From an uncultured Halocynthiibacter sp. (lineage in GTDB: Bacteria > Pseudomonadota > Alphaproteobacteria > Rhodobacterales > Rhodobacteraceae), in the NCBI GenBank assembly GCA_947503035.1, contig CANNCD010000001.1, forward strand, positions 1 to 64,000: DNA of 64,000 bases. The letters run 5' to 3'. Made by a program: the position numbers and the translations under genes. How positions within the stretch are numbered: the stretch's first letter is position 1; each line of letters opens with the position of its first letter. Below the pieces are notes generated by a model. That model ran no database searches and was not told where the DNA came from. It was given only the letters and a program-made list of their open reading frames with translations. This document shows positions 1 to 10,489 of this stretch, in pieces.

Positions 1-89
1 ATCGCCATAGCTACAACAGCCGCTGTAAGAACAACGTAGTCTACTGTTACTGCACCGTCTTCGTCTTTTACAAAGTTAAATAGTTTCAT
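1..89 (-). CDS. Flp/Tad-type small pilin-like protein, 3' part missing
   Basis: The visible N-terminus reads MKLFNFVKDEDGAVTVDYVV and then runs into a hydrophobic segment before the window edge. A short charged leader, a Gly-Ala junction and an acidic residue followed by Tyr at the start of a hydrophobic helix resemble Flp-type IVb pilins and the short pilin-like proteins common in Rhodobacterales. AAGGA lies about 8 bases before the ATG. Only 29 residues are visible, so the family call rests on this leader alone. Confidence 0.6.
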   Translation of the reverse strand, partial: MKLFNFVKDEDGAVTVDYVVLTAAVVAMA

Positions 90-643
90 GGTTTTGATCC
101 TTAGAGTGTGATGGTGGCGATGATCGCCGTTAAGTTACTGAGTTCCGGCCGAGACACATCCGTGTCCGAAGCGGAGTGCTTTGGCCGTCGTGGACCTCAG
201 CGATGGGGTGAAAGAAGATTGTGGTGAACGTGAATTCAGGTCTGCGTCGTTCGTGATGTTCATAGTCAGCAGTCCCTTTTCCATGTCGCCCTCTTTCGGC
301 TTAGTTTCGTTCGAACCGTGTTGGTCTTGGCTGTGTTTGCCGTCGTCCGCTGCGGTATGAACACATATAGCCCCCTGAATGGGGCGACAGTTTGGCTGGA
401 TTGGTACAAAAAAAGGCCGGTGGCGTTTTTGGGGTAATTTTCGTGCAAGCTATTGAAATTTAAGGTATAAAATTTAAGAACTTTTTTATATACCGTGAAT
501 TCAGATGGATTGGGGCAGGGAAAATGGGCCAATTGTGGCGATGTTGCCCCATTTCAGATCAATTTTGGCCAAGAGATTCCGTTCGTGTGGGTTGTTCCCT
601 AGAGTATCCAAAACAAAAGAGCAGACTATATGAGGCCAAAGCC
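90..643. other. Intergenic region, divergent promoters likely, no gene seen
   Basis: These 554 bases separate the minus-strand pilin gene from the plus-strand transglycosylase. No frame gives a convincing protein. The stretch around 420-495 is markedly A+T-rich compared with the flanks and is the most likely promoter region for the transglycosylase. A short GCCCC/GGGGC inverted repeat lies near 370-385. I could not assign -35/-10 boxes with confidence. Confidence 0.4.
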
Positions 644-1432
644 ATGAAACCGATTTTAACAGCTGTATTCTGTGCAGTGTGCGCCGTGGGGCCGGTGTCG
701 GCCGAGGGGCGCTTTCCAGGTGGTGGGGCATTCAAAGGAATCGCGCCGCCCGCGCCAGATGCAAAGAACCGGATCGGGATTCAAATCGCTCCAGATGCGC
801 CAACGTCCAACGCTGTGGTGCCCGCATCGCCACAGGCACGGGTCACTAACACGGCGTCGTGGTTTTGGTCCGAGGTGTCGCCGAAGTTGTCGAATAGCTC
901 GTCTGCGCGGCTGGAACGGGCCGTCGCGCGTTTGTCGGCTGCCCCCGACGGTGAGGCCCCCGAGCCGCGGCTTCAGGATCTCAAGACACTCGCGGAACGC
1001 CACAACACCGACATTCTGTTGGCGACGATCGGTACAAGCGTATCACCCGCCTTGGCCTTGGCGATTATATCGGTGGAATCTGGGGGCCAGACGGCGGTGG
1101 AATCGTCGGCGGGGGCGGTCGGCCTGATGCAATTGATGCCCGCGACGGCGGAACGGTTTGGTGTGGTGGATCGCACCAATGCCGGACAGAACATCGATGG
1201 CGGCGTCAAATATCTTGATTTCCTTATGGCGGAATTCGAACGGGACCCGATTTTCGTGATGGCCGCCTATAACGCCGGCGAGGGGGCGGTGCGTAAATAT
1301 GGCGGTGTGCCAGATTACGCAGAAACCCGCGCCTATGTCCCCAAGGTTCTGGCCGCTTGGAAGGTGGCGCGTGGTCTCTGTGTGACCCCGCCCGAGCTGA
1401 TCTCGGACGGGTGTGTGTTTCGCCTAGACTAG
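644..1432 (+). CDS. Lytic transglycosylase, SLT domain, exported
   Basis: A 262-residue protein predicted to cleave murein glycan strands in the periplasm. The ATG at 644 gives a clean signal peptide ([20 protein letters not shown]), so the longer in-frame extension back to 524 is probably not translated. The SLT core is plain: the catalytic Glu lies at about residue 145 in SVESGG, followed by [11 protein letters not shown] and later the [10 protein letters not shown] motif, as in Slt/MltE-type enzymes. The end overlaps the convergent scoB gene by 9 bases. The nearby pilin fragment could hint at a role in pilus passage through the wall, but this is only inferred from position. Confidence 0.88.
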   Translation: MKPILTAVFCAVCAVGPVSAEGRFPGGGAFKGIAPPAPDAKNRIGIQIAPDAPTSNAVVPASPQARVTNTASWFWSEVSPKLSNSSSARLERAVARLSAAPDGEAPEPRLQDLKTLAERHNTDILLATIGTSVSPALALAIISVESGGQTAVESSAGAVGLMQLMPATAERFGVVDRTNAGQNIDGGVKYLDFLMAEFERDPIFVMAAYNAGEGAVRKYGGVPDYAETRAYVPKVLAAWKVARGLCVTPPELISDGCVFRLD

Positions 1433-2047
1433 AGTCGCCTCGGTGCTGTCACGAACCTGCTGTTCGGTGACGCCTTCTGCGATCTCAACGATCTTAAGGC
1501 CACCTTCGACAACATCGAACACACCAAGGTTGGTGATGATGCGGTCCACGACCTTTTGACCGGTCAAAGGTAGGGTACAGGATTTCAGCAGTTTGCTGTC
1601 GCCGTGTTTGGACGTGTGATCCATCACAACAACCACGCGACCAACACCGGCTACAAGGTCCATGGCGCCGCCCATGCCCTTGACCAATTTGCCTGGGATC
1701 ATCCAGTTGGCAAGGTCGCCGTTTTCGGCAACTTCCATCGCACCCAAAATCGCCATGGCGATCTTGCCGCCGCGGATCATCGCGAACGATTGTGCAGAAT
1801 CGAAGTACGCCGTTTGGGGCAATTCGGTGATCGTCTGCTTACCGGCATTGATCAGATCGGCGTCCACGTTTTCCTCGGTCGGGAAGGGGCCCATGCCCAA
1901 CATCCCGTTCTCGGATTGCAACGTCACCTCGACGCCCTCGGGGATATAGTTGGACACAAGGGTCGGAATCCCGATGCCAAGGTTCACATACCAACCATCC
2001 TGAAGCTCTTGCGCGGCGCGTTCGGCCATTTGATTACGGTTCCACAT
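1424..2047 (-). CDS. scoB: Succinyl-CoA:3-ketoacid CoA-transferase subunit B
   Basis: A 207-residue beta subunit of a family I CoA-transferase, which moves CoA from succinyl-CoA to acetoacetate and so supports ketone-body and polyhydroxybutyrate turnover. The active-site Glu sits at residue 46 in [10 protein letters not shown], the normal SENG motif. Length is typical for a separate B subunit. The gene lies 3 bases downstream of the A subunit, so the two are surely cotranscribed. Its end overlaps the transglycosylase gene tail to tail by 9 bases. Substrate could also be a related short 3-oxoacid. Confidence 0.93.
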   Translation of the reverse strand: MWNRNQMAERAAQELQDGWYVNLGIGIPTLVSNYIPEGVEVTLQSENGMLGMGPFPTEENVDADLINAGKQTITELPQTAYFDSAQSFAMIRGGKIAMAILGAMEVAENGDLANWMIPGKLVKGMGGAMDLVAGVGRVVVVMDHTSKHGDSKLLKSCTLPLTGQKVVDRIITNLGVFDVVEGGLKIVEIAEGVTEQQVRDSTEATLV

Positions 2048-2050
2048 ATC

Positions 2051-2746
2051 CTAGGCCCCCTGCACTGTGCGTTGTTCGATGCGTTTCTCGTGGTCGCCTT
2101 GGATCAGACGGTGCACGTAAATGCCCGGAAGGTGAATTGAGTCAGGATCAAGCGACCCTGTTGGAACGATTTCCTCGACCTCGGCAATACAGATTTTACC
2201 ACAAGTCGCCGCTGGCGCATTAAAGTTGCGCGCCGTTTTGCGGAACACAAGGTTGCCGGTCTCGTCGGCCTTCCATGCCTTTACGATGGCGATATCTGCG
2301 AAAATACCTTCTTCCATGATGTATGTCTCACCACGGAAATCTTTGTGCTCTTTGCCCTCGGCGATCACAGTGCCCACACCGGTTTTCGTGTAAAAACCTG
2401 GGATGCCCGCACCACCGGCGCGCATGCGCTCGGCCAATGTGCCCTGTGGGTTGAATTCAAGCTCAAGCTCACCTGACAGATACTGACGCATGAATTCCGC
2501 GTTCTCACCGACATAGGAGCTGATCATTTTTTTCACTTGGCGCGTCTGCAAAAGAATGCCGATGCCAAAGTCGTCAACGCCCGCGTTGTTCGACGCAAAG
2601 GTCAGGTCCTTGGTGCCCGCTTCTTTGATGGCCTGAAGCAGAAGTTCAGGGATACCACAGAGCCCAAATCCGCCCGCGGCAATAAACATACCATCGTGCA
2701 GCAACCCATCAAGGGCCTCCTGCGCCGATCCAAATACTTTCTTCAT
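2051..2746 (-). CDS. scoA: Succinyl-CoA:3-ketoacid CoA-transferase subunit A
   Basis: A 231-residue alpha subunit that pairs with the product of the next gene. The N-terminal glycine-rich oxyanion-hole segment GGFGLCG lies at residues 25-31, as in the AtoD/ScoA family, and the length matches separate A subunits. It is the first gene of a two-gene operon on the minus strand. The ATG follows GGAGGA-type sequence (tcctcc on the plus strand at 2752-2757), a strong ribosome site. Confidence 0.93.
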   Translation of the reverse strand: MKKVFGSAQEALDGLLHDGMFIAAGGFGLCGIPELLLQAIKEAGTKDLTFASNNAGVDDFGIGILLQTRQVKKMISSYVGENAEFMRQYLSGELELEFNPQGTLAERMRAGGAGIPGFYTKTGVGTVIAEGKEHKDFRGETYIMEEGIFADIAIVKAWKADETGNLVFRKTARNFNAPAATCGKICIAEVEEIVPTGSLDPDSIHLPGIYVHRLIQGDHEKRIEQRTVQGA

Positions 2747-2863
2747 GATGTCCTCCCATGAAATTCCGTTGCGGTAATGTGGGCGGAGTCGGAGGTTATG
2801 TCAAGAAATATGCCGCGCTGCAGCGGACATTTTGGCAAATATTTAAGGGGCGTAATGAAATAA

Positions 2864-2892
2864 AATGAGCCGCAGGGGCGCTGCGGCTCATT
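2864..2892 (-). terminator. Rho-independent terminator of topA
   Basis: A perfect 12-bp inverted repeat (AATGAGCCGCAG / CTGCGGCTCATT) with a 5-base loop. On the minus strand it is followed by TTTTATTT and lies 13 bases past the topA stop codon, the right place and polarity for topA termination. Confidence 0.85.
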
Positions 2893-2904
2893 CGTTTGAT
2901 CAGG

Positions 2905-5568
2905 CTACTCGACGACATCTCCGTCATCGTCTTTCTCGGCCGTTTTCGGAGCGGCCTTTTTGGCGGGCGCCTTTTTCTTGGCTGCCGGGTTCTTCGCAGC
3001 TGGCTTTTTCGCGGCGGGTTTCTTTTTGGCTGCCGGTTTTTTCTTCGGCGCCGCTTTCTTTTTGCCGCTTTTTGATGCCTTTTCGGCGATCAACTGCACC
3101 GCTTGCTCCATGGTTAGATCGGCGGCTTCGACATCCTTGGGCAGGGTCGCGTTGATCTTCTCCCACTTCACATAGGCACCGTATTTGCCGTCCATGATGT
3201 TGACGGCACCGCCATCTTCGGGGTGTTCGCCCAATTCGCGGATCGGTTTTGCTGCGGCCCCACGGCCACCGCGCGACGCGGCCTTTTTGGCCAGCTCTTC
3301 GACGGCGCGGTTCATCCCGATGGTGAACACGTCGTCGATCTCGGGCAATGGCGCGGTTTTACCACCGCGACCCGTGTCGACGTTATGTTTCAAATACGGA
3401 CCATAGCGCCCAAGCGTCGCCCAGATCATGATCCCGTCTTCGGGGTGCGGGCCGATTTCGCGGGGCAGGGCCAGCAATTTCAACGCCTGTTCAAGGTCAA
3501 CCTCTTCTGGCGCCCAGCCTTTGGGCACAGATTGACGAGGTGGCTTTTTGTTCTCTTCGGTTGCATCGCCACGCTGAACATAGGGGCCAAAACGTCCCTT
3601 AAAGACGCTGATTTTGTCCTCTTCGTCATATCCAAGGATCTTACCCTCGGGCGGGATGCTGCTTTCTTCGTCCATGCCGGGCGGGCCAAAGGACCGCGTA
3701 TAGCGGCAAGTCGGATAGCTGGAACAGCCGATAAATGCGCCACCGGAACGGGCGGTGCGCATAGACAAACGTCCTTCGCCACAGTTCGGGCACAGACGCG
3801 GGTCGGACCCGTCTTCTTTGGCGGGGAACAGGTGCGGTTCGAGAACATCGTTGATCTTCTCAAGCACTTCGGTGATGCGAAGTTCGCTTGTTTCGCCAAT
3901 CGCAGCCGAGAAATCGCGCCAGAATTGGTCCAGAACCTGTTTGTAATCGCGCTCACCGGCGGACACATCGTCCAGCTGGCTTTCGAGATCGGCGGTGAAA
4001 TCATAGCCCACATATTTGCGGAAATAATTCGACAGGAACGCGGTAACCAGACGGCCTTTGTCCTCGGGGATCAGGCGGTTCTTGTCTTTGCGCACGTATT
4101 CGCGGTCTTGGATCGTGGTCACGATGGACGCATAAGTCGACGGACGGCCGATGCCCAGTTCTTCCATGCGTTTCACCAATGTCGCCTCGGTATAGCGGGG
4201 CGGCGGTTGGGTAAAATGTTGGTCCGGTGTGACGGATGTTTTCTCGGCGGCTTCGCCTTGGGCCAGTTGTGGAAGGCTCTTGTCGTCCTCATCCACGACC
4301 TCATCGCGGCCCTCGGTATAGACCTTCATAAAGCCATCAAACACAGTTACCTGACCCGAGGCGCGCAGGCCAACTTGGCCGTCCGCGCTTCCGATTTCGA
4401 CGGTGGTGCGTTCCAGACGGGCGCCGGCCATTTGGCTGGCAAGCGTGCGTTTCCAGATCAGATCATAAAGTTTCGCCTGATCCGCCTCGAGCTTCAGCTT
4501 GCTCGCATCAACGGCCATATCCGTTGGGCGCACACATTCGTGGGCCTCTTGGGCGTTCTTGGCTTTGTTCTTGTATACGCGGGGCTCTTTGGGAACATAA
4601 CTGTCGCCATACCGATCCGCGATTGCGCTGCGTGCGGCGGTCACGGCCTCGGGTGCCATGTCGATGCCGTCGGTGCGCATGTATGTGATGTGACCAGCTT
4701 CGTACAAACGCTGCGCAAGGCTCATGGTTTGACGGGCGCCAAAGCCGAATTTACGGCTGGCTTCTTGCTGCAAGGTCGACGTCATAAAGGGCGGCGACGG
4801 ATTGCGGCTTGTTGGTTTTGCCTCAACGGAGGTGATCGAAAGGTCGCGCGATGACACGGCCTGAACCGCCAATTCCGCTGCGACGCTGTCTTTTAGGTCG
4901 AATTTATCAAGCTTTTTGCCCGCAAGTGTCGTTAGACGCGCATCGAACATCTGGCCGCGTGGGGACTTAAGCTGTGCCTTCACGCTCCAATATTCTTGGT
5001 TGATAAAGGATTCGATCTCCATCTCGCGCTCAACGATCAGACGAAGGGTCACGGATTGCACGCGACCAGCGGATTTCGCGCCGGGTAGTTTACGCCACAA
5101 AACGGGCGAAAGGTTAAAGCCCACAAGATAGTCCAGCGCACGACGGGCCAGATAGGCGTCCACCAGCGGCGTATCGACCTGACGTGGGTTCTTCATCGCC
5201 TCGGTGACGGCGGATTTGGTGATCGCGTTGAACACCACGCGGCTCACGGCTGTGGATTTCTTGATGGCCTTGCGTTTGGTCAAAGCCTCTTGGAGGTGCC
5301 AGCTGATGGCTTCGCCTTCGCGATCGGGGTCGGTCGCGAGGATCAGTTCGTTGTCGTCTTTCAACGCATCGGCGATCGCTTTGACGTGTTTACGGGAATC
5401 GTTGGCGATTTCCCATTTCATGTCAAAATCGTTCTCCGTGTCTACGGACCCGTCTTTGGGGGGCAGATCACGGACGTGTCCGTAACTTGCCAAAACGGTG
5501 AAATTATCCCCGAGATATTTATTAATTGTTTTGGCTTTCGCCGGGGATTCGACTACGACGACGGGCAT
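2905..5568 (-). CDS. topA: DNA topoisomerase I
   Basis: An 887-residue type IA topoisomerase that relaxes negative supercoils. The Toprim domain starts at residue 1 (VVVESPAKAKT) with the metal triad D80, D82 and E84 in ATDPDREGE. The active-site Tyr is residue 296 in ITYMRTDG. One recognisable zinc ribbon (CPNCGEGRL to YPTC) is followed by Toprim-C repeats each containing GxYGPY or KYGAY. The last 50 or so residues form a Lys/Ala/Pro-rich histone-like tail with imperfect KKPAAK repeats, ending in an acidic cap, which likely adds non-specific DNA binding. It has its own terminator downstream. Confidence 0.97.
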   Translation of the reverse strand: MPVVVVESPAKAKTINKYLGDNFTVLASYGHVRDLPPKDGSVDTENDFDMKWEIANDSRKHVKAIADALKDDNELILATDPDREGEAISWHLQEALTKRKAIKKSTAVSRVVFNAITKSAVTEAMKNPRQVDTPLVDAYLARRALDYLVGFNLSPVLWRKLPGAKSAGRVQSVTLRLIVEREMEIESFINQEYWSVKAQLKSPRGQMFDARLTTLAGKKLDKFDLKDSVAAELAVQAVSSRDLSITSVEAKPTSRNPSPPFMTSTLQQEASRKFGFGARQTMSLAQRLYEAGHITYMRTDGIDMAPEAVTAARSAIADRYGDSYVPKEPRVYKNKAKNAQEAHECVRPTDMAVDASKLKLEADQAKLYDLIWKRTLASQMAGARLERTTVEIGSADGQVGLRASGQVTVFDGFMKVYTEGRDEVVDEDDKSLPQLAQGEAAEKTSVTPDQHFTQPPPRYTEATLVKRMEELGIGRPSTYASIVTTIQDREYVRKDKNRLIPEDKGRLVTAFLSNYFRKYVGYDFTADLESQLDDVSAGERDYKQVLDQFWRDFSAAIGETSELRITEVLEKINDVLEPHLFPAKEDGSDPRLCPNCGEGRLSMRTARSGGAFIGCSSYPTCRYTRSFGPPGMDEESSIPPEGKILGYDEEDKISVFKGRFGPYVQRGDATEENKKPPRQSVPKGWAPEEVDLEQALKLLALPREIGPHPEDGIMIWATLGRYGPYLKHNVDTGRGGKTAPLPEIDDVFTIGMNRAVEELAKKAASRGGRGAAAKPIRELGEHPEDGGAVNIMDGKYGAYVKWEKINATLPKDVEAADLTMEQAVQLIAEKASKSGKKKAAPKKKPAAKKKPAAKKPAAKNPAAKKKAPAKKAAPKTAEKDDDGDVVE

Positions 5569-5673
5569 AAAATTCCTCTCGACACGTATATAATGCGGCC
5601 TTGTTGGGCGGCAAAATGTGCGCCAGAGGTGGGGAATGTCAATGGGCGCATTTCAGGACGGGCGGTTTTGCGT

Positions 5674-6801
5674 CTATTTTGAGACGCACAAAAGCCCACC
5701 TGGGGCGCGTTCTACTTGGCCGTCAGCCTCAAGGAGAACCAGCTCGCTGGACACGGCGGAGGCAGGAGCATCAAGATCCCGAATGAGCTGATCCTCGGAA
5801 ACGGGGCTTGGGCTGAGACGGGATAGAATTTGAGAATGGAGCGCGGCCATAACACGTAGGCCGCGGGGGGCAGGCTCCGAAAATCCATTCTGCGGAACTG
5901 TTGCCGCGGCAATGTCTGGTGCCGCGCCGATGACCTCTAATATATCGTCAATTCCACGGACCAATGGGGCGCCGTCGCGGATCAACATATTCGTGCCCGA
6001 TGCACGGGCATCAAAAGGATGCCCTGGGACGGCCAGAACGTCGCGACCTTGATCAAGTGCGGTGCGCGCTGTGATGAGGCTGCCGGATTTGCTCGCTGCT
6101 TCGACCACAATTGTTGCGCGGCATAGTCCAGAGACGATCCGGTTGCGTTGAGGAAAATGACGCGATTGGGGTTGAATGCCCATCGGTCCCTCCGACACAC
6201 GCAGGCCTTGGCGTCCGATTTTATGTGCCAGATCGGCGTTTTCACGGGGATAAACCACATCGACGCCGCTGGCTTGGACTGCGATGGTTCCGCCATCAAG
6301 GGCCCCCACATGCGCGGCTGTATCGATCCCGCGCGCAAGACCCGAGACCACCACATAGCCTGCGTCGGATAAATCATGTGCGAGCTTTTGCGCCATTCGC
6401 GCCCCAAGGGACGAGGCGTTTCGCGCACCAATAAGCGCGACCATCGGACGTTGGAGAAGCGCCGTGTCGCCGATACACCACAAGAAGGGCGGAGCATCTG
6501 CGAGCATCGCGAGTTCGGCGGGGTAGGCAGGTTCCCCGATGCACACCATTGTCGCACCAGCCGCCTGTGCGGCGCGGTATTCGGCAAGCGCCGTGTTGCG
6601 GGGACAGACCTGATAGGATTTCACACCCGAGGCGGAGGCAAGGGCCGGAAGCGCCTCAAGGCAGGCCTCGGCTGTGCCATGTTCGCGCATCAGTTTGAAA
6701 AAGGTTGAGACCCCGACACGGCGTGATCTCAAAAGACGGAGCCACGAGATCCGATTTTCTTCCGAGAGGGGGGGGGTGAGGGTGGGGTAGGAAGAATTCA
6801 T
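5674..6801 (-). CDS. dprA: DNA-processing protein DprA
   Basis: A 375-residue DprA/Smf protein, which loads RecA onto incoming single-stranded DNA during transformation. The Rossmann-like core is clear, with VALIGARNASSLGARMA, VVSGLARGIDTAAH, the NR motif in FPQRNRIVSGL and the SGSLITARTALDQGRDVLAVPG segment. The C-terminal 60 residues look like the DprA winged helix. It lies about 105 bases upstream of topA on the same strand, a frequent pairing in bacteria. Presence of dprA alone does not prove competence. Confidence 0.95.
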   Translation of the reverse strand: MNSSYPTLTPPLSEENRISWLRLLRSRRVGVSTFFKLMREHGTAEACLEALPALASASGVKSYQVCPRNTALAEYRAAQAAGATMVCIGEPAYPAELAMLADAPPFLWCIGDTALLQRPMVALIGARNASSLGARMAQKLAHDLSDAGYVVVSGLARGIDTAAHVGALDGGTIAVQASGVDVVYPRENADLAHKIGRQGLRVSEGPMGIQPQSRHFPQRNRIVSGLCRATIVVEAASKSGSLITARTALDQGRDVLAVPGHPFDARASGTNMLIRDGAPLVRGIDDILEVIGAAPDIAAATVPQNGFSEPAPRGLRVMAALHSQILSRLSPSPVSEDQLIRDLDAPASAVSSELVLLEADGQVERAPGGLLCVSK

Positions 6802-6949
6802 GGGTTCGACCTCGTGGCTCTGTCTTCATAAACAGACTAGGTCGATAACTGTTAATGGAGTCTGAATCGTCGAAAATTTTACATAAATGACTGTAAAACA
6901 AGGGCGTCGGGCGACAAGCATATCCGCCAGACGCGATGTTAGGGGAGAA

Positions 6950-8371
6950 TCAGGTGGCAGATCCGCCAACCGTGATGCCACCAATCAAGAGAGTCGGCTG
7001 CCCGACGCCAACCGGCACCCACTGGCCGGCCTTGCCGCAGTTGCCAATACCAGGGTCCAGCTTCATGTCGTTGCCAATGGCGCGGATCTGCTTCATGGCG
7101 GCGGGGCCGTCGCCAATAAGGGTCGCGCCTTTGACCGGTGCACCAACGACGCCATTTTCCACGCGGTATGCTTCGGTGCAGGAGAAGACGAATTTACCGT
7201 TGGTGATGTCAACCTGACCCCCACCAAAGCCGACAGCGTAAATCCCGTCTTTCACATCGGCAACGATATCCCCCGGGGCGACGTCTCCGCCCAGCATATA
7301 GGTGTTTGTCATGCGCGGCATTGGCGTGTGGGCGAAACTTTCGCGGCGTCCGTTGCCGGTTGGGGCGACACCCATGAGGCGGGCGTTTTGACGGTCCTGC
7401 ATATAGCCGCGCAGAATGCCGTCTTCGATCAGGACGTTCTTGGCGCTTGGGGTGCCTTCGTCATCGAACGTAATAGAGCCGCGACGATCAGGGATTGTAC
7501 CATCATCAAGAACCGTGACGCCCTTGGCAGCGACCTGTTGGCCGACAAGACCCGAGAACGCGGATGTGCCCTTGCGGTTAAAGTCGCCCTCAAGCCCGTG
7601 ACCCACCGCCTCGTGCAGCAAAATCCCAGGCCAGCCCGCACCAAGGGCAATGTCCATCACGCCAGCGGGGGCAGGGACGGCATCAAGGTTTACGACCGCA
7701 ATGCGAAGCGCCTCGCGGGTGGCCGTTTCCCAGTGGCTCCGTTCGATCAAGCCGATCAAACCTGCACGACCACCGCCGCCCATAGAGCCGCTCTCGCGGC
7801 GGCCGTTGGATTCGACAATCACACTGACATTCAGGCGGGACATGGGGCGGGTGTCAGAATAGAGCGTGCCGTCCGGACGCAGGATGTGCACCTCTTGGAT
7901 CGAGGCGGCAATCGTCGCGGATACCTGCACCACGCGCGAATCAAGCGAACGAGCAAAGTCGTCGATTTCGCGCAGCAAATCGATTTTGGCGGGAAAGGTC
8001 GCCTGTGTGATCGGATCTTCGTCACTATATAATCTGTTATTTGTCGCGACAGGGGATTCGCCCATCACACCGCCGCCATCACCGACGGCCAATCGCGCGG
8101 TTTCGCTTGCGCGGCGCAGGGAGTGTTCGCTGATCTCGGTGGAATGGGCATACCCCGAGGTTTCGCCCCGTACAGCCCGCAGACCAAACCCCTCGCTCGC
8201 ATCATAGGACGCAGTCTTGATGCGCCCATCATCCAGTGAAAGCACCTCGGCGCGCCGTCGTTCGACAAAAAGTTCGCCGTCATCTGCGCCATCCGTGGCG
8301 TCCCTAAGGATATTAAGTGCGACATCTTGATCAAGATGGGTGTTGAATGGGCGAAATTGGTCTGCTGACAT
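6950..8371 (-). CDS. tldD: Metalloprotease TldD
   Basis: A 473-residue TldD, partner of PmbA/TldE in a zinc protease that degrades or matures small peptides. The zinc motif is visible in LHEAVGHGLEGDF (HExxxH), and the family hallmark GAGWPGILLHEA precedes it. I chose the ATG at 8371 because GAAAGA lies the right distance upstream; an ATG at 8395 is possible but poorly placed. The gene faces away from the cytochrome oxidase operon, so 8372-8552 should hold divergent promoters. Confidence 0.94.
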   Translation of the reverse strand: MSADQFRPFNTHLDQDVALNILRDATDGADDGELFVERRRAEVLSLDDGRIKTASYDASEGFGLRAVRGETSGYAHSTEISEHSLRRASETARLAVGDGGGVMGESPVATNNRLYSDEDPITQATFPAKIDLLREIDDFARSLDSRVVQVSATIAASIQEVHILRPDGTLYSDTRPMSRLNVSVIVESNGRRESGSMGGGGRAGLIGLIERSHWETATREALRIAVVNLDAVPAPAGVMDIALGAGWPGILLHEAVGHGLEGDFNRKGTSAFSGLVGQQVAAKGVTVLDDGTIPDRRGSITFDDEGTPSAKNVLIEDGILRGYMQDRQNARLMGVAPTGNGRRESFAHTPMPRMTNTYMLGGDVAPGDIVADVKDGIYAVGFGGGQVDITNGKFVFSCTEAYRVENGVVGAPVKGATLIGDGPAAMKQIRAIGNDMKLDPGIGNCGKAGQWVPVGVGQPTLLIGGITVGGSAT

Positions 8372-8552
8372 TGGAATTCTTTCGCGATTTTGCATTTTTG
8401 TTTCGTTAGCGTCAAAGTAACGCGCATGAGATACTTGTTCTAATCAGCCTAATATGGTTTTTACGGGCAAGAACACAATGGGATTCCGCCGCGACGGCGG
8501 GGAACGGAATCATCGGCAGGTACCCCCACCGATACGCGAACAGGAATACAGA

Positions 8553-9443
8553 ATGCGATTTTCATCTTTGACTTCGGGCTTTGTTGCCACCGCTTTTGCT
8601 GGCCTCATGGGCTCGGCAGTGTCCGCACAGGACGCACTTGGCGACCTTGAAATCATCGGCGCGCCACGCCCAGACCAAACAGGTTTCCAACCTGCCGCGA
8701 CCGAATTGGCGCGTGACCTTCAATCCTTGGACGCGATGCTTTTGGTGATCATCACCTTGATCGTGATCTTTGTGACGGCTCTTTTGGCATTCGTTGCCGT
8801 ACGTTACCACCGCAAGCGTAACGAAACCCCTGCGACATTCACACACCACACCGGTATCGAGATCGCGTGGACATTGATCCCGATCTTGATCCTTGTTTTC
8901 ATCGGTGCGTTCTCCCTTCCTGTTCTGTTCAAACAACAGGTTATCCCAGAGGCCGACATTACAATTAAGGTCACCGGCAGCCAGTGGTACTGGACATACG
9001 AATATGTTGACCACGACTTCGAATTCGACAGCAACATGATCGGTAACGCCGTTACCATCGATCCATCCGTGCGCCCTGCAGACGCAGATGTAACACCGTT
9101 CGTATTGGACGATGCTATGGTCGCGAAACTCGAAGACGCTGGTTATTCCCGTGACGAATGGCTTCTTGCGACAGACACCGCGGTTGTTGTTCCTGTGAAC
9201 AAAACTGTTGTGATGCAGCTGACCGGCGGCGACGTGATCCACTCTTGGACCATCCCTGCATTCGGCGTAAAGCAAGATACCGTTCCTGGCCGTTTGTCCC
9301 AGCTTTGGTTCTCTGCTGAAAAAGAAGGCGTTTACTTTGGTCAGTGTTCTGAGCTTTGCGGCAAGGACCACTCTTACATGCCGATCACAGTTAAGGTTGT
9401 AAGCGAAGACGTTTACGCCGCTTGGCTTGAAACCCAAATCTAA
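8553..9443 (+). CDS. ctaC: Cytochrome c oxidase subunit II
   Basis: A 296-residue precursor of the aa3-type oxidase subunit that accepts electrons from cytochrome c. The start at 8553 follows AGGA and gives a signal peptide ending near AVSAQD. Two transmembrane helices follow (around residues 60-80 and 105-125). The CuA site is complete: C265, E267, C269, H273 and M276 in GQCSELCGKDHSYMP, with the upstream His in DVIHSW. It opens the operon ctaC-ctaB-small ORF-ctaG-ctaE. Subunit I is not in the window, as is usual in Rhodobacterales. Confidence 0.97.
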   Translation: MRFSSLTSGFVATAFAGLMGSAVSAQDALGDLEIIGAPRPDQTGFQPAATELARDLQSLDAMLLVIITLIVIFVTALLAFVAVRYHRKRNETPATFTHHTGIEIAWTLIPILILVFIGAFSLPVLFKQQVIPEADITIKVTGSQWYWTYEYVDHDFEFDSNMIGNAVTIDPSVRPADADVTPFVLDDAMVAKLEDAGYSRDEWLLATDTAVVVPVNKTVVMQLTGGDVIHSWTIPAFGVKQDTVPGRLSQLWFSAEKEGVYFGQCSELCGKDHSYMPITVKVVSEDVYAAWLETQI

Positions 9444-9532
9444 TTGGGCGGAACATTGTGTTTATTGCGCGTCAGAGATGGCGCGCAATTCGCCTATGAA
9501 ATGGCCAAATGATCGCATCAAAGGAGGCAGAT

Positions 9533-10489
9533 ATGACTGATACGAATATCGACCCACAAACCAGTGCCTTTGAAAATGAGGCGAGCTTTGGCGATTATAT
9601 CGCCCTGCTGAAGCCACGTGTAATGTCACTTGTTGTGTTCACCGCGCTTGTTGGTTTGGTTGTGGCGCCTGTTCCGGTGCACCCCTTTGTTGCGGCCGTT
9701 TCGATTCTGTTTATCGCGATTGGCGGCGGCGCGTCTGGTGCACTTAACATGTGGTACGATTCTGATATCGACACCATCATGAAGCGCACCAAGGGCCGTC
9801 CGATTCCGGCGGGTAAAATCACCCGCGGCGAGGCGTTTGGTTTTGGTATCGCGCTGTCTGCATTTGCCTGCGTTCTTCTCGGCTTGGCGTCGAACTTTGT
9901 CGCGGCGGGCCTGCTGGCCTTTACCATCTTTTTCTACGCCGTTGTTTACACGATCTGGCTGAAACGCTCGACTCCACAGAACATCGTGATCGGTGGCGCC
10001 GCGGGCGCTTTCCCTCCGATGATCGGCTGGGCCGTTGCGACCGGCGGGGTTTCCGTCGAATCTGTTCTCTTGTTCATGATCATCTTCATGTGGACGCCGC
10101 CTCATTTCTGGGCGCTGGCTCTATTCATGAACGATGACTACACCAAGGCCGGCGTGCCGATGTTGCCCGTGACCCACGGGCGCCGCGCAACACGGAACCA
10201 CATCTTTGGCTACACCCTTGCACTTGCACCCTTTGCGCTTGGCGCGGCATTTACCTCCATCGGTGGTCTGTTCTACTTGGTCGTGTCCGTGGCGCTTAAT
10301 GCTTGGTTCATTATCGGGGCCTATGGTTTGTGGCGCCGTGCCGATGATGCGGCGGCTGACGACAATTATAAGGACGAGAGAAAATTCTTCAAATTCTCTC
10401 TCCTCTATCTCTTCCTGCATTTCGGTGCGCTTCTTGTTGAGGCGGCACTGAAATCCAACGACCTATATGGGGCGATCACATGGCCATAA
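9533..10489 (+). CDS. ctaB: Protoheme IX farnesyltransferase (heme O synthase)
   Basis: A 318-residue polytopic membrane enzyme that adds the farnesyl tail to heme B, making heme O for the terminal oxidase. AAGGAGG lies just before the ATG at 9533, which decides the start. The UbiA-family motif [19 protein letters not shown] (first Asp-rich site) and the later [12 protein letters not shown] segment are diagnostic of CtaB/CyoE. It overlaps the next small gene by 10 bases. Confidence 0.96.
   Translation: MTDTNIDPQTSAFENEASFGDYIALLKPRVMSLVVFTALVGLVVAPVPVHPFVAAVSILFIAIGGGASGALNMWYDSDIDTIMKRTKGRPIPAGKITRGEAFGFGIALSAFACVLLGLASNFVAAGLLAFTIFFYAVVYTIWLKRSTPQNIVIGGAAGAFPPMIGWAVATGGVSVESVLLFMIIFMWTPPHFWALALFMNDDYTKAGVPMLPVTHGRRATRNHIFGYTLALAPFALGAAFTSIGGLFYLVVSVALNAWFIIGAYGLWRRADDAAADDNYKDERKFFKFSLLYLFLHFGALLVEAALKSNDLYGAITWP

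Noticed and set aside
266-532. An 88-codon minus-strand frame upstream of the transglycosylase gene
   Set aside because: No ribosome site, no family pattern, and it spans the A+T-rich stretch that looks like a promoter.
3223-4854. A 543-codon open frame antisense to topA
   Set aside because: It lies wholly inside topA, which has every catalytic residue of a topoisomerase. The antisense translation has no recognisable motif and is explained by the G+C-rich third positions of topA.
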